NCBI GenBank assembly: GCA_003225005.1
Contig: QIAN01000107.1
Coordinates: 85,156 to 149,155 of the forward strand
Direction of reading: 5' to 3'
From: Acidobacteriota bacterium
GTDB taxonomy: Bacteria > Acidobacteriota > Terriglobia > Terriglobales > Acidobacteriaceae
DNA length: 64,000 nucleotides
Shown here: positions 54,683-63,437 of the stretch, piece after piece
How the letters are laid out: the number at the start of each line of letters is the position of its first letter
How positions within the stretch are numbered: the stretch's first letter is position 1
Made by a program: the position numbers and the translations under genes
Notes under the pieces: generated by a model
What the model saw: only the letters and a program-made list of their open reading frames with translations
The model's database searches: none
Told to the model about the DNA's origin: nothing

Positions 54683-55094
54683 CTATTCCGAAGGCGACTC
54701 AAAGTCATTGAGTGTGTCCAGCATGGCCGCAACCTGAGGCGTTGCCATGTTAAAAGACTTTGCTTCATTGTCTTGCTGCTTCGCCTCCGCGAGTTCCGCG
54801 TCCCAGGCGAGTCCACGGAGCGTCGGGTCATCATAATGCTTCCGCGACTTCGTCGCTTACGGTGTGCAGCATGTCTTCGGCGCGACCGCGATCCAACTTG
54901 GAAATCTGCTGGCACCACGCGGTAGAGCAGAGGATGCCAACCCAAAACTGATTGCACTCTTGAATGACATGGCGCGCTTCCGCTGCCCGTGTTGTAACAA
55001 ACGAGAACGCAATAACGCCTAGCACTATAGCAGTCCACCGTGCGACGGTACAGACGGTGCAGAGTGAGCGCTGATATGATTTCGCACATGTCAC
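54683..55094 (-). pseudogene. possible small exported/membrane protein, frameshifted
   Basis: From ATG 55094, 87 codons give a helix (WTAIVLGVIAFSFVTTRAAE), Cys residues (ECNQFW, LCSTAWCQQ) and a charged end DEVAEAL before TGA. In the next frame the bases continue DDPTLRGLAWDAELAEAKQQ then DNEAKSFNMATPQVAAMLDT to TAG 54683-54685, which has strong coding character. A single extra T at about 54834 would join the two. No family recognised; low confidence. Confidence 0.35.
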
Positions 55095-55768
55095 GGTGCG
55101 GCAAATTCATTACCTTTGAAGGACTCGATGGCACCGGCAAGAGCACTCAGCTGGGGAAGCTCGCGACAGCTCTCCGCGCGGCGGGCGTCAAAGTGGTGGA
55201 AACCCGCGAGCCGGGCGGAACCCCGACCGGTGAAAAAATTCGGCGCGTGCTGCTCGACTCTTCTACGGACGGCCTTTCTCCTTTGACCGAAATGGCGCTG
55301 ATGTTTGCATCGCGCGCCCAGCACATTGCGGAAGTGATTCAGCCTGCTCTTGAACAGGGCAGCATCGTGCTCTGCGATCGCTTTACGGATTCGACCGAGG
55401 CTTACCAGGGAAGCGGCCGTAGACTGGGAAGCGAGTCCGTACTTTCGTTGCACCGTGTTCTCTGCGGAGACTTGCAGCCCGACCTCACGATCCTGCTCGA
55501 TTCCGACGCGGCGAGCAGTCTTGGGCGGGCCCGCCGCCGTAATCAGCGTGCCTCGCGGAGGCGACGCGGCGGCCACGGCGATGAAAACCGCTTTGAGCAG
55601 GAGACCCGTACGTTCTTTGCTCGTGTGCGAGAAGGCTATCTCGCCATCGCCGCCCGCGAACCGCAGCGCGTGGTCCTGGTCGACGCTAGCGGTACGCCTT
55701 CTCAGACCCACAGCCAAATCATGCAAGTTGTGAGCCGCAAGTTAAAGTTGCCGGCGCGCATCTCGTGA
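55088..55768 (+). CDS. tmk: thymidylate kinase
   Basis: 226 residues from ATG 55088 (MSRCGKFITFEGLDGTGKST; P-loop GLDGTGKST). DRF motif in LCDRFTDSTEAYQGSGRRLG and the lid loop LGRARRRNQRASRRRRGGHG. Phosphorylates dTMP to dTDP. The basic loop before ENRFEQETRTFFARV is longer than usual. ATG 55076 is an alternative start. holB follows after 144 bp. Confidence 0.95.
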   Translation: MSRCGKFITFEGLDGTGKSTQLGKLATALRAAGVKVVETREPGGTPTGEKIRRVLLDSSTDGLSPLTEMALMFASRAQHIAEVIQPALEQGSIVLCDRFTDSTEAYQGSGRRLGSESVLSLHRVLCGDLQPDLTILLDSDAASSLGRARRRNQRASRRRRGGHGDENRFEQETRTFFARVREGYLAIAAREPQRVVLVDASGTPSQTHSQIMQVVSRKLKLPARIS

Positions 55769-55912
55769 CTTCCCGCAGAGACACGGAATAAGCGAGACGA
55801 TCTGTAAGAAACCAAGGGGCAAGCCGTGATGTGCCGCCAGTCCGAAGGGTCCACGCACAGCGTGCTCGATTTACAATAGATTTCTTCGGTTTCTGCTGCG
55901 ATTGAGTGTTTA

Positions 55913-57010
55913 ATGGCCTTCTCTGATTTCCACGGCAACGCCGAAACCATCCATCGCCTGCGCGACATGCTGGGGCGCGACCGCTTCCCGCACGCCGTAG
56001 TTCTTTCCGGCACGCCAGGCTCGGGCAAGTACACTCTGGCCTTGATGCTCGCCCAGACTCTTAACTGCCTCGCCCCAAGCAAAGCCGACGGCCTGCCTGA
56101 CTTCTGCGGCAAATGCGCGAACTGCACTCGCATCGCTCAGGCCACCGACCTCGACGCCCGTTTCGCCGAGGCGGTCCAAGCCCGAGAAAATCTACGAGAG
56201 ACCGACAAAAAGGAAACTCGCCTCTTCGTGCAGACTCACCCCGACGTGCTCATCGTTCCGCCTGATCCTCCGCAGATGATGATCAAAGTAGATCAGGTAC
56301 GCCGCGTCATCGAGACCATCTACTATCGCCCGTCCGAAGGCAAGGAACGGATTTACATATTCACCAACTCGGCTTTCATGAAAGAGGCGGCGAACTCGTT
56401 ACTCAAAGTGCTGGAAGAGCCGCCCGAGTTTGCGACCATCTTCCTGCTCACTGAAAATGCTGGCGAGCTGCTGCCCACGATTCGCTCGCGCTCGATGATT
56501 TTTCCTTTGGGCGCTTTGCCGGCCGAAGAAATCGAAACCTACCTTGCACAGCACCGCCCCGATTGGAAGGTGCAAGAGCGCGCGCTGGTCGCACGCCTTT
56601 GCGAAGGAGCCATTGGGCGCGCCCGCAGCTTCGATCTCGCTGCCTACATCGCAGCCCGCGCCAACGCGCTGAACATCCTCAAGTCGGCCTTGCGGGGCGG
56701 CGAGCACAGCGAGCTTTTCAAGATCACGGAGTCCTATCGCGCTGGTGCCGAGGGTCGAGAAAAAACCGAGCAACTAATCCGTACCCTCTATTCCTTGTTA
56801 CGAGACCTGATGTTCCTGGCCTCAGACGCGCCCGAACTTGTTCGCAATACCGACATTCAGGACGACCTCAAGAAGCTGGCCCATTCCGCCGATTTCGGTT
56901 GGATTGCTTTGGCGTCCGACCGACTGGCCGAGGTCGAACGCGGAATGCGGCGTAACCTGTTGCGTCCCCTATCCCTTGATGCCTTTGCGACAGCACTGGA
57001 GAGAGTCTGA
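55913..57010 (+). CDS. holB: DNA polymerase III delta-prime subunit
   Basis: 365 residues. AAA+ clamp-loader domain with VVLSGTPGSGKYTLALMLAQ (P-loop), zinc cluster CLAPSKADGLPDFCGKCANC, and EEPPEFATIFLLTENAGELL/TIRSRS (sensor 1 SRC equivalent SRS). Delta-prime helps load the beta clamp. The usual tmk-holB pairing. Last part is the helical collar domain. Confidence 0.94.
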   Translation: MAFSDFHGNAETIHRLRDMLGRDRFPHAVVLSGTPGSGKYTLALMLAQTLNCLAPSKADGLPDFCGKCANCTRIAQATDLDARFAEAVQARENLRETDKKETRLFVQTHPDVLIVPPDPPQMMIKVDQVRRVIETIYYRPSEGKERIYIFTNSAFMKEAANSLLKVLEEPPEFATIFLLTENAGELLPTIRSRSMIFPLGALPAEEIETYLAQHRPDWKVQERALVARLCEGAIGRARSFDLAAYIAARANALNILKSALRGGEHSELFKITESYRAGAEGREKTEQLIRTLYSLLRDLMFLASDAPELVRNTDIQDDLKKLAHSADFGWIALASDRLAEVERGMRRNLLRPLSLDAFATALERV

Positions 57011-57218
57011 AGGAGTGGATCGGGGCTGGCTTGCCGGCACGCAACCGGCATGCCGCCCGGGGGAGGAATTCCAAAGCCCAGTATTTTTTGTTAACTTTAA
57101 TGTTTTCTGTTGGTTACTGAGATTACTCTAGTGGTTCTATGCCCTTCGGAGTCATTGCCCACTTATCCGTGCAAGCCTATAATTGTTCCACTCTGGTATC
57201 AGCATTCTCCGTCAGGTT
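57011..57218. other. gap between holB and the transglycosylase leader
   Basis: No gene seen. AT-rich patch near 57085-57130 (TTTTTTGTTAAC) may hold a promoter, but no clear -35/-10 pair was assigned. Confidence 0.4.
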
Positions 57219-57279
57219 CCGGGTGAGAAGACAGGAGGGTGAAGTCTGCCCCTCTGCAAGGCGAAGGGAAGAAACCCGG
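57219..57279 (+). promoter_or_regulatory. leader hairpin of the transglycosylase gene
   Basis: CCGGGT (57219-57224) and ACCCGG (57274-57279) pair and enclose about 50 nt that include the GAAGGGAAG ribosome site before ATG 57282. Such a fold could limit translation. I could not match it to a known riboswitch consensus. Confidence 0.25.
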
Positions 57280-57281
57280 TT

Positions 57282-58148
57282 ATGCGAAAGAACCTGCAAA
57301 TCGCCCTGATGGCCGTTATGGCGGTCGCGACCTCCGCTTCTCTCTCTGCGCCCCGGGTGCAGGCTGCTACCGGACCGGATGATTCCTCCCCGGTCATCAC
57401 CAGCACCGACGAAAATGGCCGCAAGGTGTATGTAAACGATGCGGTGCGAGCAACTCATCTCCAGCATCCGCAGTCTTCGGAACCAACGCGGCGGAGACTG
57501 ATGTACTGGAGTGTCAAAGAGAGCCGATGGAAACCCGTGCCTCCTGCCAATGCGGCGTCGATGCGTGCCGCCCGGTCGGCAGCGGCTGAAGTCAATCAGT
57601 ATTTCGGCCACGAGTCCGCGGAATCCGCGCGGGCGAAAATAGTGACCGCCAATTTTGGCGGTAAAGTGACCACGCAGCAAGATATCGATTCTGCCATCGA
57701 CCAGGCTGCGGCCCGCCACAACGTCGATCCAAACCTGGTGCGAGCCGTCGTGAAGGTCGAGTCTAACTTCAATCCCAATGCTGTGTCGCGCAAAGGCGCT
57801 ATGGGCCTGATGCAATTGATGCCGTCAACCGCCCGGAGCTTGAAGGTCAAAAATCCCTTCGACCCTGAGCAGAACGTAGATGCCGGCGTCCGCCACCTGA
57901 AGAAGCTTCTGGAAAGTTATGGCGGCGACGTGAAGTTGACTCTGGCAGCCTACAACGCGGGTTCGGGCGCGGTGGCACGTAGTGCGGGAGTTCCGCATTA
58001 TCTCGAGACTCAAAACTACGTGCGGCGCATCACCAACCTCTATTACGGCGGCTTCGATCTGAGCCGAACGGCGGGGGCCTTTTCGCGCGATCCCGTTAGG
58101 GTTCAACGGGATGCGAGGGGTGTTCTTTATATCAGCAACACGGACTAA
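57282..58148 (+). CDS. exported SLT-type lytic transglycosylase
   Basis: 288 residues. Signal peptide (MRKNLQIALMAVMAVATSAS), a linker with a DUF4124-like basic segment (NGRKVYVNDAVRATHLQHPQ), and a goose-lysozyme-like SLT domain: LVRAVVKVESNFNPNAVSRK (catalytic Glu in VES) and GAMGLMQLMPSTARSLKV, then AAYNAGSGAV. Cleaves the MurNAc-GlcNAc bond with ring closure. It is followed at 72 bp by an amidase gene; together they handle septal or surface peptidoglycan. Confidence 0.94.
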   Translation: MRKNLQIALMAVMAVATSASLSAPRVQAATGPDDSSPVITSTDENGRKVYVNDAVRATHLQHPQSSEPTRRRLMYWSVKESRWKPVPPANAASMRAARSAAAEVNQYFGHESAESARAKIVTANFGGKVTTQQDIDSAIDQAAARHNVDPNLVRAVVKVESNFNPNAVSRKGAMGLMQLMPSTARSLKVKNPFDPEQNVDAGVRHLKKLLESYGGDVKLTLAAYNAGSGAVARSAGVPHYLETQNYVRRITNLYYGGFDLSRTAGAFSRDPVRVQRDARGVLYISNTD

Positions 58149-58220
58149 GTTACCGGCATCTGTTTACACGTATCTCTCAGCGACCACGCAGTTTTAACGA
58201 AAAGCATACGAGCTAGAGAC

Positions 58221-60422
58221 TTGAACACTTTATCGAGCCAGCGCGGCTTGCGCTTGGGAGCGTTTCTTTTGTTCTGCCTGCTCCCGACCTTGCCGGTGCA
58301 CGCCCGTGCGCATCACGGCGATGCCTGGGTCCGCAGTCATTTCGCGGCCGCCGAACGCATGCGGGAGGCCCTCAACGGACGCATCCTGGCCGACCGTTCC
58401 CGGCATGACTACCAGCGGGTGATTAACGCCTACCGCAGCGTTTATTATGGCGCGCCGTCGTCCACAAAAGCCGATCCCAGCGTGGTGGCCGTGGCGGAAA
58501 TACTGGTAGAGATGGGAAGGCGCTTCGACGACGACAAGGTTCTTAACGATGCCATTGGCCAGTACAAGTTCTTGCGACGCGAATATCCCGGTAGCAAATA
58601 CCGCTTCGACGCGCTTTTTACCATAGGGGAAATCTACAAAGACGACTTAAACACTCCTGACCACGCCCGCTCCACCTTCAAGGAATTCCTCCATCGCTAT
58701 CCCACCAACCGGTTGGCCGAAAACGCTCGTCAGGCGATCGCCGAAATCGATCGGGAAGTCCAGCCCGGCAACAAACCTGAGGCAGACAAAGCAGCTAATA
58801 AGCAAAGTCCGAGAAAAGATGTCAAGGAATCCCGAAACGCTCAGAGCCTAGAGACAGCTTCCCGGCCGGCAGCCGCCAATACAGCTCTGGACGAAGGCAC
58901 TAGCAGGCAAATGGCACGGGTGACCGGCGTCCGGCATTGGTCTACACCGGACTACACGCGCGTGGCCATAGACGTCGAAAACGAAGTCAAATTTGCTTCT
59001 CAACGCATTTCGCATCCTGATCGCATCTTCTTCGACTTGCGCGGTACCAAACTGGCTTCCACGCTGGTGGGGAAGAGCTTCGACGTGGATGATGGATTTC
59101 TGAAAAAGATCCGCGTAGCGCAGTACCAACCCGGACGTACCCGCGTGGTGCTCGAGGTGCACGATCTTTCCGACTACGAAGCGTTTCTCCTGCCCAATCC
59201 TTACCGCCTGATTATCGATATTCATGGCAAGAATGCGACCGCCAAAGTGCCCAAGAGTATCGAACTGGCGGCAAGCGATGATTCAAAGGCAACAGACACA
59301 AGCGGCGGGAATTCGAGCTTGAAACAAGAAATCAAGTTGGAGATCAAGGCCGAAGCGGGAAAGGCGCCGGTCGCGAGCATGGACGTGGCGGACGATGCAA
59401 AGATCTCTCCCCAGCAGAGCCGCGCCGGTTCTGTTTCACCTGCGGCAGCGTTATCCGGTTTGGCGAAACCCGAATCTCTGCCGGTGAAAAAAGTAGTGGA
59501 AGCCGATGACGAAGGCAACGATTCCTGGTCCCCGCCAACGAGCCTTGTCGTGGCGGGCATACCTGATGCCAGTGCTAACCGCTCTATTCATGCCGCTTCC
59601 CGTGGGACGTCGGGACGCAAAAGAGGCAATCTGGCGGCGGAACTCGACGTGCGAGAGGCACAGCCCACAGCTAGTGGTGCGCGGTCGCTCATTCGCGCGC
59701 TGGGATTGAAGATTGGTCGAATCGTGATCGATCCGGGCCACGGAGGCCACGATACCGGAACCATTGGTCCGCACGGCTTGGAAGAGAAGAACTTGGTGCT
59801 CGAAGTCGGCCGGCGTCTGGGAAAGATGCTGGAGACGCGGCTGGGCGCAGAAGTGGTTTACACGCGCAAGGATGACACCTTTGTTCCGCTCGAAACTCGC
59901 ACCGCCATTGCCAACCAGGAGCGAGCTGATCTATTCATTTCCATTCATGCCAACTCCAGCCGCGATCCCGGCGCACGCGGAGTTGAAACCTACTATTTGA
60001 ACTTCACCTCGTCGCCCGAAGCGCTGGAAGTGGCAGCACGTGAAAATGCGGTTTCAGAGAAATCAATCTACGAACTTCAGGACCTGGTGAAGAAGATCGC
60101 TCTCAAAGAGAAGATCGAGGAGTCTCGCGAATTCGCCGGGGACGTGCAGCATTCGCTGCACAGCGGCCTTGCCCTGAAGAGTCCCGCCATCCGCAACCGC
60201 GGCGTAAAGAAGGCTCCCTTTATCGTACTGATCGGCGCCAACATGCCTTCAATCCTTGCCGAGATCTCTTTCGTGAGCAATCCCACCGATGAGCATCGCT
60301 TAGAAACCGCCGAATACCGCCGCCGCATCGCTGAGTCGCTCTACCGAGGCATCGCCAAATACGTAAACGGCCTGAGCGGCGTGAAGGTTGCGAGCAAGAT
60401 AGACAAGGCTGCCGGCCAATAA
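58221..60422 (+). CDS. AMIN/amidase_3 N-acetylmuramoyl-L-alanine amidase
   Basis: 733 residues, TTG start. Signal peptide (GLRLGAFLLFCLLPTLPVHA), TPR-like repeats in residues about 60-175 (FDALFTIGEIYKDDLNTPDH), an AMIN domain near 230-330 (DYTRVAIDVENEVKFASQRI), a Ser/Ala-rich linker, and amidase_3: IVIDPGHGGHDTGTIGPHGL with His, NLVLEVGRRLGKMLETRLGA, and LFISIHANSSRDPGARGVE. Zn-dependent removal of peptide from MurNAc; AmiC-like enzymes split daughter cells. The AMIN domain directs septal binding. Confidence 0.93.
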   Translation: MNTLSSQRGLRLGAFLLFCLLPTLPVHARAHHGDAWVRSHFAAAERMREALNGRILADRSRHDYQRVINAYRSVYYGAPSSTKADPSVVAVAEILVEMGRRFDDDKVLNDAIGQYKFLRREYPGSKYRFDALFTIGEIYKDDLNTPDHARSTFKEFLHRYPTNRLAENARQAIAEIDREVQPGNKPEADKAANKQSPRKDVKESRNAQSLETASRPAAANTALDEGTSRQMARVTGVRHWSTPDYTRVAIDVENEVKFASQRISHPDRIFFDLRGTKLASTLVGKSFDVDDGFLKKIRVAQYQPGRTRVVLEVHDLSDYEAFLLPNPYRLIIDIHGKNATAKVPKSIELAASDDSKATDTSGGNSSLKQEIKLEIKAEAGKAPVASMDVADDAKISPQQSRAGSVSPAAALSGLAKPESLPVKKVVEADDEGNDSWSPPTSLVVAGIPDASANRSIHAASRGTSGRKRGNLAAELDVREAQPTASGARSLIRALGLKIGRIVIDPGHGGHDTGTIGPHGLEEKNLVLEVGRRLGKMLETRLGAEVVYTRKDDTFVPLETRTAIANQERADLFISIHANSSRDPGARGVETYYLNFTSSPEALEVAARENAVSEKSIYELQDLVKKIALKEKIEESREFAGDVQHSLHSGLALKSPAIRNRGVKKAPFIVLIGANMPSILAEISFVSNPTDEHRLETAEYRRRIAESLYRGIAKYVNGLSGVKVASKIDKAAGQ

Positions 60423-60628
60423 CTTTTTTCTGGATCGGGGTTGTACGCACAAACCCGCGCCCTGTCTCTGCAGCGAAGCGAAGGCCTGCCCTGAGCTCGT
60501 CGGAGGGACCCCCGCACTCCTAGCCCTCATCCCAGCCGTCTTAGGTTCAATCCTGCAGGTTCGTTTTGGAAACTTTTCCTGTTCTGTGTGGTCTAATTAA
60601 CAGAGAGGGACGGTTCACGCCTACCTTC

Positions 60629-61831
60629 ATGAGCTTTTCAAAGTCTGTTCTCATATTGGTTCTTTCCGTGTCCGCCGTCGGCCTGGCTTTCGCCGCCAAC
60701 ACGCCGCCGGTCGCCGCCGACGCGAAGTCGACTCCCATCTTGCCCCAGGGTTTCGCCGGGTGGCAGGTGCAGGGCACCGCCCAAACCAGCGCAGACGCCA
60801 GAATCGCCGACCCCGCGAACGCAGCCATTCTGAAGGAGTTCGGCTTCAGCGATTTCGCGTCTGCTACATACCGTCGCGATGATGGCCGCACGCTGAAAGT
60901 TCGCGCAGCTCGCTTTGCCGATGCCAGCGGAGCCTTCGGCGCCTATACGTTTTACCTGCAACCCAACATGTCAAAAGAGCAAATCGGCGACCAGGCAGCT
61001 TCGCTCAACTCGCGCGTCTTATTTTATCGCGGGCATGTGCTGGTCGATGCCGCCTTCAGCAGCCTGTCAGCAATGTCGGCCGCGGAACTGCGCGAACTGG
61101 CCGGCGTGCTGCCGCGACCCAGCGGAAACGCCGCCAATCTGCCGCCCATCCTTGCCTTCATGCCGCATAGAGGCTATGTAGCGAATACGGAAAAGTATGC
61201 ATTGGGACCACTGGCTTTCGTCGCACTTTCCTCTCCCATTACGGCCCAACTGGTTGACTTCACTGCCAGCGCTGAAGTGGCAATGGGGAAATACGCCAGC
61301 CCGGGCGGCCAGGCTAGCTTGGTGTTGATTGAATATCCGACGCCGCAGCTGGCCGCGGAACATTTGCGCCGCATCGATGCGGTTCGCCAAGCGGGCTCAC
61401 CGCAGGCGGGAGTTGCTGCCATCGAAAACGTTGGCCCGTTCTTTGATAAGCGTACCGGTCCAATTATCGCCATCGCTGCCGGACCTCTCTCCGAAAGCGA
61501 TGCCCATGCGCTCTTAGGATTGGTCAACTACGAGGCGAATGTCACGTGGAACGAGAACACCTATCTCGACAAGAACAACAATGTCGGTACACTGCTGGTC
61601 AACGTCATCATCCTATGCTTCGTACTCGGCGCCATCGCGATCGTCGCGGGCGTTGGTTTTGGTGGCATTCGCATTTTGGTGAAGCGGTTCTTTCCCAATA
61701 AGGTTTTTGATCGTCCTGAACACATGGAATTCATCTCATTGCACCTCGCTGAGAAAATGGCCGAAGGGTCCTCGGGCGGGTCGTCCGACGCCGTCGCCGA
61801 GACAGCGGAGACTCCTCGAAGTCTCGGTTAA
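60629..61831 (+). CDS. exported DUF6599-type protein with C-terminal membrane helix
   Basis: 400 residues from ATG 60629 (MSFSKSVLILVLSVSAVGLA, signal peptide). The middle has the uncharacterised pattern LPQGFAGWQVQGTAQTS and AYTFYLQPNMSKEQIGDQAA, which I associate with DUF6599. A late membrane helix (VNVIILCFVLGAIAIVAGVG) and cytoplasmic tail follow. Function unknown; it is probably anchored in the inner membrane with a periplasmic domain. Confidence 0.7.
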   Translation: MSFSKSVLILVLSVSAVGLAFAANTPPVAADAKSTPILPQGFAGWQVQGTAQTSADARIADPANAAILKEFGFSDFASATYRRDDGRTLKVRAARFADASGAFGAYTFYLQPNMSKEQIGDQAASLNSRVLFYRGHVLVDAAFSSLSAMSAAELRELAGVLPRPSGNAANLPPILAFMPHRGYVANTEKYALGPLAFVALSSPITAQLVDFTASAEVAMGKYASPGGQASLVLIEYPTPQLAAEHLRRIDAVRQAGSPQAGVAAIENVGPFFDKRTGPIIAIAAGPLSESDAHALLGLVNYEANVTWNENTYLDKNNNVGTLLVNVIILCFVLGAIAIVAGVGFGGIRILVKRFFPNKVFDRPEHMEFISLHLAEKMAEGSSGGSSDAVAETAETPRSLG

Positions 61832-61957
61832 GTGCCTTAGACATATCGGCTTAGGACGCATTTCACCCCTGCATGTCTCACATTGCTACACTTGCCAACG
61901 ATATTAATTGGTTGTGTAAATGATTGAAAATAAAGACATTTATTTCCTAAAAATCGC

Positions 61958-61987
61958 TTGACACCCTGCTTTTTCGGCTCATAAGAT
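61958..61987 (+). promoter_or_regulatory. promoter of a candidate small RNA
   Basis: TTGACA at 61958-61963, 18-bp spacer, TAAGAT at 61982-61987. The -35 is perfect. The nearest ORF starts 270 bp on, past a terminator. Confidence 0.5.
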
Positions 61988-61993
61988 TTCGCC

Positions 61994-62079
61994 AGAAAGT
62001 TTTGACGGGATTTTCGCCTCCGTTGGAACTATTCTCCCTTGAAGAGAAGGCCATCCATGTTGCCGGGTGGCCTTTTTGT
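61994..62079 (+). ncRNA. candidate small noncoding RNA, about 85 nt
   Basis: A promoter followed about 55 nt later by a strong intrinsic terminator defines a short transcript. It has no ORF with a ribosome site. It could be a true small RNA or an attenuated leader of the zinc-ribbon gene at 62258. No known RNA family is recognised. Confidence 0.35.
62048..62079 (+). terminator. rho-independent terminator
   Basis: AGGCCATCC (62048-62056) pairs with GGGTGGCCT (62065-62073) across an 8-base loop (9 bp with one G-T), followed by T residues to 62077. A clear intrinsic terminator. Confidence 0.85.
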
Positions 62080-62257
62080 TTCTCGTCCTGATTTCTTGCG
62101 TCGAGTCGCGGGGAAACAACGTGCACACGATTCGTTGAACCTGTTTGGCGCTGCTTGCGTATCTTGTGTTAGGCACCTGGTGCCGCAATGCGGACGAAGA
62201 AAATGTGCTTCCCGGCATCGAATCTTCCAGGATTGAGCGTCGACAACGGAGGTTCCC

Positions 62258-62743
62258 ATGTACTGCGATGGATGTGGTGCCCCGGTGCTGGCCGGCCAAG
62301 CTTTCTGCAATCGCTGCGGCAAACAATTCGTAGGGCCATTGACCGCGCGACAGTCAACCGGCCGCGTGCAACGGCATGTTCATCTGTTAGGAATTCTCTG
62401 GCTGGCCTTCTCTGCGTTGAATGCGATTGGCGGCGTGGTTGTGTATGTCATCGCGAACACGCTCTTCGCGCCCGGAGGAGGAACGGGAGCGCCAGCCTTC
62501 TTGCATCCTTTGCTCAGCGTGGTTGGGATATTTGTTCTAGGTAAGGCCGTTCTCGGATTTATCGCGGGATGGGGTATGCTGCGGCGCGAGCCCTGGGCCC
62601 GCATCGTGGCACTCGTCCTCGGCTTCATCTCGCTGTTCAATATTCCTTTCGGAACGGCGATCGGCGTCTACACCATGTGGGTCCTTCTTCCCAGCCAAGC
62701 GGAACAGGAATACGAGGCAATGGTGGCCGCTCGCGCCGCCTAA
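62258..62743 (+). CDS. zinc-ribbon membrane protein
   Basis: 161 residues. N-terminal zinc ribbon MYCDGCGAPVLAGQAFCNRC (CxxC...CxxC), then about four hydrophobic spans (LGILWLAFSALNAIGGVVVY, LLSVVGIFVLGKAVLGFIAG, VALVLGFISLFNIPFGTAIG). GGAGG lies 6 bp before the ATG. The layout is common in Acidobacteria; function unknown. Confidence 0.8.
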   Translation: MYCDGCGAPVLAGQAFCNRCGKQFVGPLTARQSTGRVQRHVHLLGILWLAFSALNAIGGVVVYVIANTLFAPGGGTGAPAFLHPLLSVVGIFVLGKAVLGFIAGWGMLRREPWARIVALVLGFISLFNIPFGTAIGVYTMWVLLPSQAEQEYEAMVAARAA

Positions 62744-63038
62744 GGCGCCGGAATTGATCTTCGCTAATGTGGGGCTCGTGTGTGAGGACAACCGCCCTTC
62801 GACTTCGTTGCGTATGTTGTTGTGGAGTATGGGGGACTCAGGATGGTTTTAGGGGGTTCTGGGTGTCCCTGAGCACGTTTTGTACAGCGTTTTGTACAGC
62901 AATTTGGCGAGCCGATGTCAGGTCGGCTAGTCTTTGCTCTTCCTTCGCTCAGTCCTTTGATTCTTCTCGCACGTCTTCTGACCTGCTTAGCGCACCGAAC
63001 CGTTGCCGATCCGGTGTTCAGGAGTCATTCTTCGCGTG
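62744..63038. other. 295-bp gap with a short palindromic tandem repeat
   Basis: No gene. At 62876-62899 a 12-bp unit cgttttgtacag is repeated twice in tandem; each unit holds the palindrome TGTACA. It could be an operator or chance. Confidence 0.4.
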
Positions 63039-63275
63039 TTATGCAGCAAGACTGGGACTCGCTACTTTCTTCCCTCGCCTCTTGTACGGTTTGCGCAGCC
63101 TTTTGCCGTTCGCAAAGCACACGCCTAACTGACGCAACCGGGTGCACATGCGAGTGAATCCGGCACCCGTTGTACCAAGGAATTCGGCAGCATGACCGTG
63201 GGTGCCAGTTGCGAACATCGCTCCAATCGCTGGCTCGACGCCGGAATCTTCACGTTGAACAAAGTGCGTGAATTC
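63039..63275 (-). pseudogene. unidentified gene fragment
   Basis: From about ATG 63275 the minus strand gives MEFTHFVQREDSGVEPAIGA, then FATGTHGHAAEFLGTTGAGF and TRMCTRLRQLGVCFANGKRL ending KPYKRRGKKVASPSLAA. The second half looks like the end of a small DNA-binding protein, but I cannot name the family. It lies in a scarred region with two other fragments. Confidence 0.3.
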
Positions 63276-63307
63276 CATTATTCGCTGGCGATTTGATCGG
63301 AGGGATT

Positions 63308-63412
63308 TCAAAAGTCCATCGGTTGGGCTGTGTGAACTTGTGTTCCATCTGAATTCATCGTAGGTCCCTCGATGAGTGCCGCAAAGAATCCATCAAGCGC
63401 CTCGACGTTCAT
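63308..63412 (-). pseudogene. UPF0149 (YecA-like) protein fragment
   Basis: From ATG 63412: MNVEALDGFFAALIEGPTMN, the LDGFxxAL-x-GP signature of UPF0149 proteins, then unrelated residues and a stop. Only this motif remains of a protein usually 170 or more residues. Confidence 0.5.
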
Positions 63413-63437
63413 CGCCGTGCCGCCCTTGCACCCCCCT

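Noticed and set aside
57219..57279. c-di-AMP or c-di-GMP riboswitch before the transglycosylase
   Set aside because: The conserved cores of these classes are not visible; only a simple hairpin remains.
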